NCBI GenBank assembly: GCA_964557955.1
Contig: CAZLCS010000007.1
Span: 1 to 64,000, forward strand
Length of the DNA: 64,000 nt
Direction: 5' to 3'
Origin: JALOOX01 sp964557955
GTDB taxonomy: Bacteria > Desulfobacterota > Syntrophobacteria > Syntrophobacterales > Syntrophobacteraceae
The first letter of the stretch is position 1. Each line of letters begins with the position of its first letter. Shown piece after piece: positions 30,669 through 40,229 of this stretch. Below the pieces are notes generated by a model. The model searched no databases. It had not been told where the DNA came from and saw only the letters and a list, made by a program, of their open reading frames with translations. A program made the translations under genes and the position numbers.

Positions 30669-32219
30669 TCATTCCTTCACGCCCAATCTCTTGGCCAGTT
30701 TGTGCAGATTCCCCCGGTTCATTCCAAGGGCTCTGGCTGCAGCCGCCCAGTTGCCGGCATGGTTTTCCACGGCGGCGAGGATCAGGTCGCGCTGGAAGTC
30801 CTCGACAGCCCCTCTCAGAGGCCTCGTGACGGCGGGCCTGAAGGTCCTGCCGGGGCCCGGCTCCAGGGGGTGTGCCGTTGAGGAAAGATCGCCTCCGAGG
30901 TGGTCCGGGGTGACGACGACCAGCTCCTCCCCGCTCCTTCCCGCCGAGGCCCTCAGGACGGCGCGGGCGATGACGTTCTCCAGCTCTCGCACGTTGCCCG
31001 GCCATGAGCAATCCTGCATCGCTCTCAGGGTGTCCGGCCGAAACCGCACCGCGCCGACCCCGAGCTGTCTTCCCACCAGCTCGGCAAAGCGTCCCACGAT
31101 GAGCGGGACGTCCTCGAGATGCTCCCGAAGGGGCGGGACATGGATGGGATAGACGTTGAGGCGGTGGTAGAGGTCGGCCCGGAAGCGCTCCTTCGCGACC
31201 GCATCCGCGAGGTTCCGGTTGGTGGCCGCAAGGAGCCGCACGTTCATCACGCGGGTGCGGTTGCTGCCGACCCGCTGCACTTCGCCGGCCTGGAGAAAAC
31301 GCAGCAGCCTCGGCTGAACATCCAGGGGCAGCTCCCCGATTTCATCCAGAAACAGGGTGGCTTCGTCGGCGAGCTCCAGCTTTCCCGGCCGGTCGGCGAC
31401 CGCACCCGTGAACGCCCCCCGCACGTGCCCGAAAAGCTCACTTTCGACCAGGGACTGCGGCAGGGTCGCGCAGTTCAGACAAAGGAGGGGATGATCCCGC
31501 CGCCTCGAGGCGGCATGGATGGCCCGCGCCACAAGCTCTTTCCCGGCCCCGGTTTCCCCCGCGATCAGCACACTGAAATCCGACCGGGCCACCAGCTCGA
31601 TTTCCTGGCGCAGCCGCCGGATGACCTCGCTCCCTCCGATGATGTCCCCGCCCTTGAGCCTCCGTGCGTCCTGCACCAGGAGGCGTGACACCTGGCACAT
31701 TTTGTCGGTCTTGCTTTCGAGCGCCTCGATCAGCTGGGTCGTGTGCATCTCCGCTGCCGCAAAGACCGAGAGGGCCTGGATGAGCCGCAGGTTGAGCTCC
31801 TTGAAGGCATCGTCGGCGAGGGCATCGGCGGTCAAGGCGCCAAGCAGCCGGCGATTCACGATGAGGGGGACCCCCATGCAGGAGTGAACGCGGGCGGCGG
31901 CCGACCCGTCGGCCCCGATGAGGCCGTCGTAGGGGTCGGCCAGGGTGCAGTCCGAAGGAAAGACGACGGGCTCCTTCGAGTTGCAGATCACATCCAGCCG
32001 CGGGTGCTCATCGAGCCTGAAGCTGCGCCCCATCGCGTCGGGGCTCAACCCCAGGCAGGAGACGACGGTCAGGGTCTCGCCGTCCTTCCTGAGGAGGGCC
32101 ACCGCGTCGCCGTTGACCAGCTCGTGGAAGGCCTGCAGCAGGATCCCATAGCGCTCCTCGGGGCCGACGGCCGTCGTCAGCCGGGTGGCCAGCCGGTTCA
32201 AAACATCGATGGTCTTCAT
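30669..32219 (-). CDS. norR: NorR-type NO-sensing sigma-54-dependent activator
   Basis: A 516-residue activator. The N-terminal GAF domain (1-165) keeps residues corresponding by eye to the iron-binding site of Escherichia coli NorR (R74, D98, C114, D132). The AAA+ domain has Walker A GETGAGKE (221-228) and GAFTGA (268-273), which contacts sigma-54. A Fis-type HTH ends it (AGNWAAAARALGMNRGNLHKLAKRLG). NorR senses NO and activates NO-detoxifying genes; hcp and the flavodiiron protein in this window are candidate targets, although no clear -24/-12 promoter was found in front of them. AAGGGAG precedes ATG 32219. Confidence 0.92.
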   Translation of the reverse strand: MKTIDVLNRLATRLTTAVGPEERYGILLQAFHELVNGDAVALLRKDGETLTVVSCLGLSPDAMGRSFRLDEHPRLDVICNSKEPVVFPSDCTLADPYDGLIGADGSAAARVHSCMGVPLIVNRRLLGALTADALADDAFKELNLRLIQALSVFAAAEMHTTQLIEALESKTDKMCQVSRLLVQDARRLKGGDIIGGSEVIRRLRQEIELVARSDFSVLIAGETGAGKELVARAIHAASRRRDHPLLCLNCATLPQSLVESELFGHVRGAFTGAVADRPGKLELADEATLFLDEIGELPLDVQPRLLRFLQAGEVQRVGSNRTRVMNVRLLAATNRNLADAVAKERFRADLYHRLNVYPIHVPPLREHLEDVPLIVGRFAELVGRQLGVGAVRFRPDTLRAMQDCSWPGNVRELENVIARAVLRASAGRSGEELVVVTPDHLGGDLSSTAHPLEPGPGRTFRPAVTRPLRGAVEDFQRDLILAAVENHAGNWAAAARALGMNRGNLHKLAKRLGVKE

Positions 32220-32712
32220 GGACGCTCCCTTTCACGATTTCACCATGGCATCTCCGTTCGCAAGAGCCGGGGACTCTTCTTGGGTATTCACAACTACGAC
32301 AAGTATGTCCTTTTGACAACTTTATACTGATGTATCTCTGACAACGTCTGCAAAAACTTCTGAGTGATTATGAGCACTTATTCTTGGAACGGATCTTGAT
32401 TGACTCAGAGGGCAACAAGTCTTTTCCAATCCGGAACCATAGAGAAGGACCATGGGCAAGCGAATCGTGAACGGGAAGGAGCGGACACGGCCGATGGTCC
32501 CCTGAGACGCGGGCCGTCGGCGAGGTGATGGGGGGTGGACGACCATTCGCGGACCCGCCTTGGCAGGATGGCAAGGATGGTAGCGGGCGCGCAGTATCTT
32601 TGCCGGTGTCCACCTTGCATGGGCTTTTCGCGTGTCCGTCTGAAGCCAAGAAACCGGCCACGGAGGAGGGTGCTCTCTGGCGCACCTTCCCCTTCTACGA
32701 AAGGAGATCGAC
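32220..32712. other. Intergenic region between norR and the collagen-like gene
   Basis: 493 bases, divergent promoter region. AT-rich around 32290-32400. I see no gene, no -24/-12 element with correct spacing, and no clear repeat. Confidence 0.4.
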
Positions 32713-33501
32713 ATGATGTCGCCATTGAAGCAATCCAGCAAGGTCATGACACTGCTCTGCCTGTTCCTGGCTGCTGCATCTGCACACACCGCGAACGCGG
32801 AGCCCAATGTTCCATTGAAGATTCATAATGTGGTCGTCACCTATCCCTCAGGCCTGCCGGATGAACTGGTGATCACCGGCATCCACTTCGGCAGCGTGGA
32901 GGGAAGGGTGAGGCTCAACTCCACCCCCCTGACGGTCACGGAATGGACACCGTCGCAGATCACGGCGGTGGTCTCGGGCGTGACTGACCCTGGTACCTAT
33001 CTGCTGGAAGTACAGCGGGCCGGCGCGTTGGGCGTGGTCTTCCGTGACGAGGCCGACGTGACACTCGGCGCCGTCGGTCCGGAAGGGCCCCCGGGGCCGC
33101 AGGGACCGGCAGGACCTCAAGGTCCTCAGGGATTGACGGGTTCGCAGGGACCGTCAGGACCCCAAGGTCCTCAGGGCCTGGCGGGCCCGCAGGGACCAGC
33201 AGGCCCCCAAGGCCCGGAGGGACCGCAGGGGCCTCCGGGAACGTCGGTGATCTCGGGGTATGAAGTGGTTGAAGCAGAAGTGATCTTCGATGTACAATCG
33301 ATGTCAAAAAGCGTGGCCGCTTCCTGCACGGGGGGGAAGAAGCTCTTGAGCGGCGGCTGCAGCACCGTCGGGCGTTACCATTTGAGTACGAGCGCGCCGG
33401 TCGAGGGGAACAATTCGTGGTGGTGCGGCTGGCTACGTCCTGACGGTGACACCAGCGTGTGGGCACTTCATGCCTACGCGATCTGCGCAACGGTGCCGTA
33501 G
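32713..33501 (+). CDS. Secreted protein with IPT/TIG-like domain and collagen-like repeats
   Basis: A 262-residue exported protein. A signal peptide (SSKVMTLLCLFLAAASAHTANA) is followed by an IPT/TIG-like beta domain (LVITGIHFGS...ITAVVSGVTDPGTYLLEV, residues 35-105), then about 20 Gly-X-Y triplets (residues 116-178, rich in GPQGP), and a Cys-containing beta tail (CTGGKKLLSGGC; WWCGWLRPDG; YAICATVP). AAAGGAG lies 6 nt before ATG 32713. Probably a surface or spore/phage-tail-like fibrous protein; the tail resembles C-terminal lectin-like domains found after collagen repeats in bacteria. First of three secreted repeat proteins. Confidence 0.82.
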   Translation: MMSPLKQSSKVMTLLCLFLAAASAHTANAEPNVPLKIHNVVVTYPSGLPDELVITGIHFGSVEGRVRLNSTPLTVTEWTPSQITAVVSGVTDPGTYLLEVQRAGALGVVFRDEADVTLGAVGPEGPPGPQGPAGPQGPQGLTGSQGPSGPQGPQGLAGPQGPAGPQGPEGPQGPPGTSVISGYEVVEAEVIFDVQSMSKSVAASCTGGKKLLSGGCSTVGRYHLSTSAPVEGNNSWWCGWLRPDGDTSVWALHAYAICATVP

Positions 33502-33644
33502 GTGTGAGCCTGATCCCCTTCTCCTTCAGGTGGGGCGTCTGTCCTCACCGCAACAGCCGGCGCAGGGTCGAAACAGCCGCGAGTCTGCTTGCAGACTGGA
33601 GATGTCGTTCTCCTGCATCCGGGCGCCGATCCCTCTCCTTTCTT

Positions 33645-33670
33645 GGTGGGCACAAGAAGACGTGCCCACC
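33645..33670. repeat. GGTGGGCAC hairpin repeat, copy 2
   Basis: GGTGGGCAC (33645-33653) and GTGCCCACC (33662-33670), loop AAGAAGAC. The right flank GTGCCCACCCTACG is the exact reverse complement of CGTAGGGTGGGCAC at 33700-33713. Confidence 0.7.
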
Positions 33671-33704
33671 CTACGATGATCGTTGGAGTTACCCGGTACC
33701 GTAG

Positions 33705-33731
33705 GGTGGGCACAGGTTCATCGTGCCCACC
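33705..33731. repeat. GGTGGGCAC hairpin repeat, copy 3
   Basis: GGTGGGCAC (33705-33713) and GTGCCCACC (33723-33731). The loop AGGTTCATC and the following CGGAAC match copy 1 at 16477 almost base for base. Confidence 0.75.
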
Positions 33732-34129
33732 GGAACCGGCCGTCAACCAGCGCCCTCCCGTACCGGTCTTGTCACAACCCGAAACATGATCCTGGTAGAG
33801 CCATCCGCACCGGCGTCCATGGAGGCCGACCCAAGGCTGGCACTGGATTCCGATGTGCTGCAGCCCGCCTTCCTCCACCCAACTCCACGCCACAGTCCTC
33901 AGCTCTGTCTCTCCCCGACCCGCGCTCCTCGCCTCCTCTGTCAAACACAACGGTTTCGTTCTCGTATTCAAATAGACAACGGCGATGTCCTTTTCACAGC
34001 CGAGGGACGGAGTCCATTTCACCACGCAGGAAAAGATTGATTGCGATTGTAGATAGTTAGCCCTGGCATGGATTCTGATCATCTCAGTGAGACAACGGGA
34101 CTTCCCGGAACGAGAAAGGAGACACAGCA

Positions 34130-35902
34130 ATGAAAACACATAGGACAGCAAGAAATGGCATAACCGTGACAGAGTCTTCTGTGCTGCGGTCCCTCCTGTG
34201 GCGCTCATGGGGCGCCATAGGAGAGGACAGCGAGGCAGGCTCGTACCCTCGCATCTTTCCGAAGGCTGCCGCAGGCCTGGTGCTGGCCCTGGGCATCGTC
34301 CTCATCGGCTGGACGGCCGCCTCAGCGCAGCCGGTCATCACGCTTTCCCCTCCAATACAGCTCACCACGGACCCGGCGACGCAGCTCGATCCGGCGATCT
34401 CGGGCGACATCGTGGTCTTCACCGACCTGCGGAACGGGAATGAGGACGTCTATTACTACGACCTGTCGAGCGGAACGGAGACGCGAATCACGACGTTGCC
34501 CGCCAACCAGCGTCTGAACGACGTCAGCGGGTCGCGCATCGTCTATACGGATTACACCCCTCCGGGGGCCCGCATCACTCTCTACGACGTCACGTCGGGC
34601 TTGACCGATCCCATCACCTCGGGGCCTGATCCCGATCAGAACCCTCGCATCGACGGGGACATCGTCGTCTTCGAGCGAGGACCGTCAACGAATCTTGACG
34701 TCATTGCCATCGACCTCAGCTCGGGCCTGGAGACCCCGGTGGCCGGCACGAATGTCCAAGAACAAGCTCCTGTCGTCTCGGGCCGGCGGGTGGCCTGCGA
34801 GCGGCACGCTTCTCCGGGAGCGCCCGGTGAGATCGTGGTGTTCGATCTTGACACGCTGACCGAGACGGTTCTCGGCGACCCCGCTCTCGACGACCGGCGG
34901 CCGGACATCGACGGCGACCTGCTCGTCTGGGATGTGTTGACGGCTTCCGGTGACCTGGACATCGCCATTCACGATCTCTCGACCGGAACCACGCAGGTGC
35001 TGGCGATGGCCGGCAACCAGCGCGCCGCGCACGTCTCCGGGCGGGTCGTGGTTTTCGATGACGACTCTTCCGGGACTTCGGACGTCTTGTTGTATCACAT
35101 CGACTCCGGGCAGACGATCCCCGTCGCGGCTGAGTCGGGTCCGCTTGAGTCGGGCACGGAGTTCCTGAACGACATCTCCAGGGGCCGGATCGTCTACACC
35201 TCGAACGCGGCGGGCAATTTCGACATCTGGCTCGTCGAGTTCGAGGTTCTCAGCTTCGACCCGCCGGGCGGGCTCGAGTTCGGCTCGTTGAACGTCGGCA
35301 GCAGCAATATGCAGATCGTCACGCTCACATACCTGGGCGGCGACCTCGAGGTGACGGACCTGTCTCTGGATTCCTCCGGCAGCCCGGGGTTCTCCATCGG
35401 CTTGAGCGCGCCCCAGACCGTCGCGCGCGGCGATTCGCTCGACATCCCCGTGACCTTCGCGCCGACCGCCGCGGGCGCGGCAATCAACACCCTCATCATC
35501 ATTACGGACGCGGGCACGGTGGAGGTGCCTCTCAGTGGCACCGGCGTTGAGCCGCCGCAGCAAGAGGCGGTGCTTTGCGGCACGCTCCAGGGGGGCGCGC
35601 TTCCCGATGTGGATGCGTACGAGCTCCGGGGAAGCCGAGGGGAGACGGTGACCGTCACCCTGGCAGCGGACCCTTTGGGGACGCATACGGATGGCCGGGC
35701 GGCCCTGGCACTCTTCGGGATCGGCCTGCTCAAGGGTGACGCAAGCACGCTGCCGAACACGATCACGGCGACCCTGCCTCGGACCGGCACCTTCTATGTG
35801 ACCGTCTCGGAGCTGCTCCTGGGAACAGGGAAGTTTTCTGGGGACTACTGTGTGAGCCTGGAGTCTTCCGGGAACGCCTGGCAGACTTTCAGGAGACGTT
35901 GA
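34130..35902 (+). CDS. Secreted beta-propeller protein with shared C-terminal module
   Basis: A 590-residue exported protein. After a long N-region a signal anchor (AAAGLVLALGIVLIGWTAASAQ, residues 44-65) leads to TolB/WD40-like propeller blades of about 45 residues, each with forms of 'ISGDIVVFTDLRNGNEDVYYYDLSSG' (residues 80-370). Residues 375-475 look like an ASPM/SPD-2/Hydin (choice-of-anchor) domain (GSLNVGSS...VTFAPTAAG...VEVPLSGTG). The last 115 residues (EAVLCGTLQGGALPDVDAY to the end NAWQTFRRR) match the end of the next gene. AAAGGAG precedes ATG 34130. Function unknown; probably protein or polysaccharide binding at the cell surface. Confidence 0.82.
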   Translation: MKTHRTARNGITVTESSVLRSLLWRSWGAIGEDSEAGSYPRIFPKAAAGLVLALGIVLIGWTAASAQPVITLSPPIQLTTDPATQLDPAISGDIVVFTDLRNGNEDVYYYDLSSGTETRITTLPANQRLNDVSGSRIVYTDYTPPGARITLYDVTSGLTDPITSGPDPDQNPRIDGDIVVFERGPSTNLDVIAIDLSSGLETPVAGTNVQEQAPVVSGRRVACERHASPGAPGEIVVFDLDTLTETVLGDPALDDRRPDIDGDLLVWDVLTASGDLDIAIHDLSTGTTQVLAMAGNQRAAHVSGRVVVFDDDSSGTSDVLLYHIDSGQTIPVAAESGPLESGTEFLNDISRGRIVYTSNAAGNFDIWLVEFEVLSFDPPGGLEFGSLNVGSSNMQIVTLTYLGGDLEVTDLSLDSSGSPGFSIGLSAPQTVARGDSLDIPVTFAPTAAGAAINTLIIITDAGTVEVPLSGTGVEPPQQEAVLCGTLQGGALPDVDAYELRGSRGETVTVTLAADPLGTHTDGRAALALFGIGLLKGDASTLPNTITATLPRTGTFYVTVSELLLGTGKFSGDYCVSLESSGNAWQTFRRR

Positions 35903-35906
35903 GAGG

Positions 35907-35944
35907 GAGCCGCCGCTCCCGCTCCGCAGTGGGGGCGGCGGCTC
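35907..35944 (+). terminator. Hairpin after the propeller gene
   Basis: GAGCCGCCGC (35907-35916) and GCGGCGGCTC (35935-35944) form a perfect stem of 10 pairs four bases after the stop codon. There is no following T-run. A nearly identical hairpin follows the next gene at about 40236-40272. Confidence 0.5.
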
Positions 35945-36020
35945 ACAGCTTCGGCCAAGCCTGAGACACCAAGGGTCCGGAGCTCATCGGGCCGCGTGAT
36001 GGCAAAGAAGGAGGACAGCC

Positions 36021-39000
36021 ATGAAGACCAGGAAATCAAACAAATACAGCCTCGGTAAATTGGGACATGCATGGGTTGTCAAGGGTTGCCTGACGCTCAT
36101 GATGACCCTGATGCTGTCCGTGACCTCTGCCCATGCCCAGGCAGCGCGACCCTTCTATGACGTCATCCGCATCGGGGATGACCTCCCAAAACTGTCGTAT
36201 GCGGTGACCTATCCATGGGGCATCAATCGCTTGGGCGAGGTGGTCGGGACCTACAACGACCTTTCGGGATATTCCAGAGCCTACCGCTGGAAGAACGGAG
36301 CGGCACAAGATCTGGGGACACTGGGAGGAAGCAGTGCCGGTGCTGAGGACATCAACGACTCGGGCCAGGTGGTGGGATGGGCGGCAGTGTCCGGGGATAC
36401 ATCGACATTGGCATTTCTATGGGACCCTGCGACGGGCGCCATGCAGAGCATCGGGTGGTTGGATCCGGCAAATGCCTGGAGCGCGGCCCTCGGAATCAAC
36501 AACGCGGGCCAGATTGTCGGGAGTTCGTTTGTCCAAATGAACGATTCCACCAGCGAGCATGCCTTTCTGTGGGAAGATGGCGCCATGTCGGACCTGGGGA
36601 CTCTGGGAGGTGATTGGTCGGTAGCCTATGGAATCAACGACGCAGGTCAGATCATCGGGTCGAGCAAGATAAGTGCCGACGATCCGTGGATCTGGCCGTT
36701 CCTCTGGCAGGGCGGCTCCATGGCGAACCTCTCCATCCCTGAGCCGTGTCATCAATGCGCGCCCACAGACATTAACAACGCTGGACAAGTGGTGGGATTT
36801 TGGTATGATTACAACCCACCACCAGGCATTACAGAGACGAAAGCTCTCCTCTGGGACAACGGCGTCTTGCAGTATCTGCCGGGACTGGGAGGTACGCGCG
36901 CAGGTGCGTTTGGGATCAATAACAAGGGGCAGGTGGTGGGGGGTGCTTCCCTGGCTGGAGACACGGTGTCGCACGCTGTCCTTTGGGAGAATGGGGTCGC
37001 CCAGGATCTCAACAGTCTCATCGATCCCCATTCAGGCTGGGTGCTTGAAGATGCGTATTCCATCAATGATTCCGGCTGGATTGGAGGGACGGGGAGCTAC
37101 CAGGGCATCCCCTACAGCACGTTCCTGCTCAAACCGCGGCTGCCGGTCTTGATCATCCCCGGCATCGGGGGAACCTATGCGGCCAATCTGGCCCTTGACT
37201 ACTGGTGGCTCACTGGACGCGGTGCCGATCCTTCCGATTTGCAGATCGACCCCCTCGCTCTCACCTATCACGACCTGATCAAGACCCTCGAAAATGTGGG
37301 TTACGTGAGGGATCAGGATCTCTTTGTCGTCAACTACGACTGGAGACTTCCGCCGGGACCCTCCGACGGTTCCCTGGACGGTCGTGTGGACGGGCTTACG
37401 GGCTCTTCCATCACCGACCCGCTCCGGGAATATGGTGTGGATTACCTGGGCCACTTCCTCAAGCAGTCGAAGGCGGCGTGGGAGGCGCAATACCCGGGCA
37501 AGACCCTGGAGGAGGTGGACGTCATCGCGCACAGCACGGGCGGGCTGGTGGCCCGCACGTACATCCAGAGCGGGGCGTACGGCGGCACGTTCGCAGGGGG
37601 CACCTTGCCGAAGGTGCGAGACCTCATCATGGTCGGCGTGCCCAACCAGGGGGCCTCCAAGGCCTGGAACCCCATGCATGACAACTGGGTCGTGGACCCT
37701 GTCTTCCAGATGGTGGTGTCGAAGGTCATCAACCGGGCCTACGAGAAGGTGCTTGCCGGCGAGGCGATCTCCGGGCCGGACTACGATATCGACCTGAACT
37801 CGATTTCCCCTCCGCATTGCGCGGATCTTCCGGAGGTCTGTTTCGTCAACCAATACGTTCCGACGATTCGCTCGCTGCTCGCCACCTATGATTTCATCGA
37901 TTTTGGTTCCGGCCTGAGCAACGTGAACGGGATTGCCGGTCTTCGCAATGCCCTGCTCCTCGATCTGAACGCCGGGGCCCCCAACGCCTTCGCCGATGAT
38001 GCCAATGTGACCATCATTTATGGAACGGGCAAGGACACTCCGGAGCTCGTCCGGGAGCGGATGGGTCAGGCGGGGGGGCAGAACGCCATCGCGTCCTTCA
38101 CGCAGTTCATGGCGCGGGATGCCCAGCCGGGGGAAGTCTGGTACGAGGATGTGGTGGTGCCCGGCGGGGGTGACGGAACCGTTCCGTTGATTTCCTCGGT
38201 GGGCCAGTTCGTGGGGGACCCTCGGGTAAGACTCGAGCCCTTCTCCGGGGTCGATCATGGCGAGCTTGTGAGCGATGCGCAGGCCCAGGAGCGTATGCTC
38301 GAAATTCTGGGGGTCCGCTTCAGCCCCGGTGACATCTCCACCTCCTTGCATCTCTCCATCGGCGCCGTGTGTGCGGTGAGCGGCTGTGCCAATTTCATTC
38401 TGGATCCCGCCGAGGGATTCCTCGTGGACGGGCTCGGCCGACACCTCGGATACAGTGGGGCCACCGGTCCACTGGCGGAAATCCCCGAGAGTGTGTGGTT
38501 CGGGAATGCCGATGGAATCGGCTGGGTCTTCGGGTCCACCGAGAAACCGCTGACCCTGGAGCTTTCGGGTTTGGGGGAGAATTACTACGTGATGGTGAGC
38601 GTGCTCACGCCGACGGATCATGGAGGGGTGGTCGACCGCGGCTTCCTGGCACAGGGCCAGACCAAGGTGTTGCCCGTGTCCCTCGTTTCCAGGACTGGAG
38701 ACACCCTGGCTCCGACCGCGGTGCTCACGGCGCCCTCGCAGGTGTCTGTCGGTGAGAGCTTCACTCTGGACGGAAGCGGGTCATTCGACACCCCGCCGGG
38801 CCACGTGGTGCGATACATCTGGACCCTGCTCCAGGGAGGAGGAAGCAGCAACTTCACGGTGGGCGTTCCCATCGAGACGACAACATCAACGATCCAGGTG
38901 ACGGTGAATCCGGCCAATCCCATCCCCCCGGGCACGGCGACTTTCCAGCTCGTGGTGGTGGACGATTCCGGCAATCCGTCTCAGCCGGATGCCAGACAGG

Positions 39001-40229
39001 TGACCATAGGAGAGACCGTAGCGCCGACCGCGGTGCTCTCGGCGCCCTCGCAGGTGGCCGTCGGTGAGAGCTTCGTGCTCGATGGAAGCGGGTCATTCGA
39101 TCTACCGCCGGGCCACGTGGTGCGATACATCTGGACCCTGCTCCAGGGAGGAGGAAGCAGCAACTTCACGGTGGGCGTTCCCATCGAGACGACAACATCA
39201 ACGATCCAGGTGACGGTGAATCCGGCCAATCCCATCCCCCCGGGCACGGCGACTTTCCAGCTCGTGGTGGTGGACGATTCCGGCAATCCGTCTCAGCCGG
39301 ATGCCAGACAGGTGACCATAGGAGAGACCGTAGCGCCGACCGCGGTGCTCTCGGCGCCCTCGCAGGTGGCCGTCGGTGAGAGCTTCGTGCTCGACGGAAG
39401 CGGCTCGTTCGATCCACCGCCGGGCCACGTGGTGCGATACATCTGGACGATGCTCCAGGGCGGAGGAGAGAGCAGCTTCACGGTGGGCGTTCCCATCGAG
39501 ACGACGACGTCAACGATCCAGGTGACGGTGAACCCGGCCAATCCTATCCCCCCGGGCACGGCGACTTTCCAGCTTTTGGTGGTGGACGATTCCGGCAATC
39601 CGTCTCAGCCGGATGCCAGGCAGGTGACCCTGCTAGATAAAAGCCCGCCCGTGTTCAGCGGGGTGCCGGGCCCCATCACCGTGGAAGCCACGAGCTCCGA
39701 GGGAGCCGTCGTCACCTACACGCCTCCCACCGCGATCGATGTCGTCTCGGGCAGCGTGCCCGTGACCTGCGAGCCTCCCTCCGGCTCCCTCTTCCCGCTG
39801 GGGAGCACCACCGTCACGTGCACCGCCTCGGACGGGTCGGGCAATAGCGCAAGCGAGAGCTTCAGCGTGACCGTCGAGCTCACTCATCGCGAGGCGGTGC
39901 TTTGCGGCATGCTCCAGGGGGGCGCGCTTCCCGACGTGGATGGTTACGCTTTCCAGGGGAGCAAAGGCGAGACCGTGACGGTCACCCTGGCAGCCGACCC
40001 ATCGGGGACGTATCAAGACGGCAGGGCGGCGCTGGCGCTCCTCGGGATCGGGCTGCTCAAGACCGACGGTGGCGCCTTGCCCAACTCGGTCATCGCGACG
40101 CTGCCTCGATCCGGCGCCTATTACGTGACGGTCTCGGAGGCGATCCTGGGAAAAGAGAGATTTTCGGGAGCCTACTGTGTGACCCTGGAGTCGTCCGGGA
40201 ACGCCTGGCAGACCTTCAGGAGACGTTGA
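36021..40229 (+). CDS. Giant secreted HAF-repeat / lipase-acyltransferase / PKD-like repeat protein
   Basis: A 1402-residue exported protein. Signal peptide at residues 18-40. Residues 50-365: about seven HAF repeats (forms of GTLGGSSAGAEDINDSGQVVGW). Residues 370-780: alpha/beta-hydrolase of the LCAT/PGAP1 type with nucleophile Ser in IAHSTGGLVARTY and late GGGDGTVP and GVDHGEL, so a likely extracellular esterase. Residues 897-1209: three near-identical 104-residue PKD/REJ-like repeats. Residues 1210-1290: HYR-like domain (PITVEATSSEGAVVTYTPP...CTASDGSGN). The final 115 residues match the end of the propeller protein, including NAWQTFRRR. AGGAGG precedes ATG 36021. No LPxTG, PEP-CTERM or type IX tail is visible. 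Confidence 0.85.
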   Translation: MKTRKSNKYSLGKLGHAWVVKGCLTLMMTLMLSVTSAHAQAARPFYDVIRIGDDLPKLSYAVTYPWGINRLGEVVGTYNDLSGYSRAYRWKNGAAQDLGTLGGSSAGAEDINDSGQVVGWAAVSGDTSTLAFLWDPATGAMQSIGWLDPANAWSAALGINNAGQIVGSSFVQMNDSTSEHAFLWEDGAMSDLGTLGGDWSVAYGINDAGQIIGSSKISADDPWIWPFLWQGGSMANLSIPEPCHQCAPTDINNAGQVVGFWYDYNPPPGITETKALLWDNGVLQYLPGLGGTRAGAFGINNKGQVVGGASLAGDTVSHAVLWENGVAQDLNSLIDPHSGWVLEDAYSINDSGWIGGTGSYQGIPYSTFLLKPRLPVLIIPGIGGTYAANLALDYWWLTGRGADPSDLQIDPLALTYHDLIKTLENVGYVRDQDLFVVNYDWRLPPGPSDGSLDGRVDGLTGSSITDPLREYGVDYLGHFLKQSKAAWEAQYPGKTLEEVDVIAHSTGGLVARTYIQSGAYGGTFAGGTLPKVRDLIMVGVPNQGASKAWNPMHDNWVVDPVFQMVVSKVINRAYEKVLAGEAISGPDYDIDLNSISPPHCADLPEVCFVNQYVPTIRSLLATYDFIDFGSGLSNVNGIAGLRNALLLDLNAGAPNAFADDANVTIIYGTGKDTPELVRERMGQAGGQNAIASFTQFMARDAQPGEVWYEDVVVPGGGDGTVPLISSVGQFVGDPRVRLEPFSGVDHGELVSDAQAQERMLEILGVRFSPGDISTSLHLSIGAVCAVSGCANFILDPAEGFLVDGLGRHLGYSGATGPLAEIPESVWFGNADGIGWVFGSTEKPLTLELSGLGENYYVMVSVLTPTDHGGVVDRGFLAQGQTKVLPVSLVSRTGDTLAPTAVLTAPSQVSVGESFTLDGSGSFDTPPGHVVRYIWTLLQGGGSSNFTVGVPIETTTSTIQVTVNPANPIPPGTATFQLVVVDDSGNPSQPDARQVTIGETVAPTAVLSAPSQVAVGESFVLDGSGSFDLPPGHVVRYIWTLLQGGGSSNFTVGVPIETTTSTIQVTVNPANPIPPGTATFQLVVVDDSGNPSQPDARQVTIGETVAPTAVLSAPSQVAVGESFVLDGSGSFDPPPGHVVRYIWTMLQGGGESSFTVGVPIETTTSTIQVTVNPANPIPPGTATFQLLVVDDSGNPSQPDARQVTLLDKSPPVFSGVPGPITVEATSSEGAVVTYTPPTAIDVVSGSVPVTCEPPSGSLFPLGSTTVTCTASDGSGNSASESFSVTVELTHREAVLCGMLQGGALPDVDGYAFQGSKGETVTVTLAADPSGTYQDGRAALALLGIGLLKTDGGALPNSVIATLPRSGAYYVTVSEAILGKERFSGAYCVTLESSGNAWQTFRRR
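38712..39647 (+). repeat. Three tandem 312-base repeats inside the lipase gene
   Basis: Copies begin near 38712, 39024 and 39336, each 312 bases (104 codons). Copies 1 and 2 are almost identical at DNA level, including silent sites; copy 3 has a few more changes. Recent internal duplication or gene conversion is implied, and such repeats may misassemble. Confidence 0.9.

Larger units (their letters stand above)
33502..34129. other. Intergenic region with paired hairpin repeats
   Basis: 628 bases without a gene. It holds two GGTGGGCAC hairpins (33645-33670 and 33705-33731) in inverted arrangement. The remainder shows no convincing coding frame. Confidence 0.5.

Noticed and set aside
33063..33240. 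Tandem GPQGP-coding DNA as a non-coding repeat
   Set aside because: It is in frame in a gene with a signal peptide and encodes Gly-X-Y collagen-like triplets.
38712..39647. Regular 312-base repeats as a CRISPR or mobile array
   Set aside because: They are in frame, encode a PKD/REJ-like beta domain and lack unique spacers.
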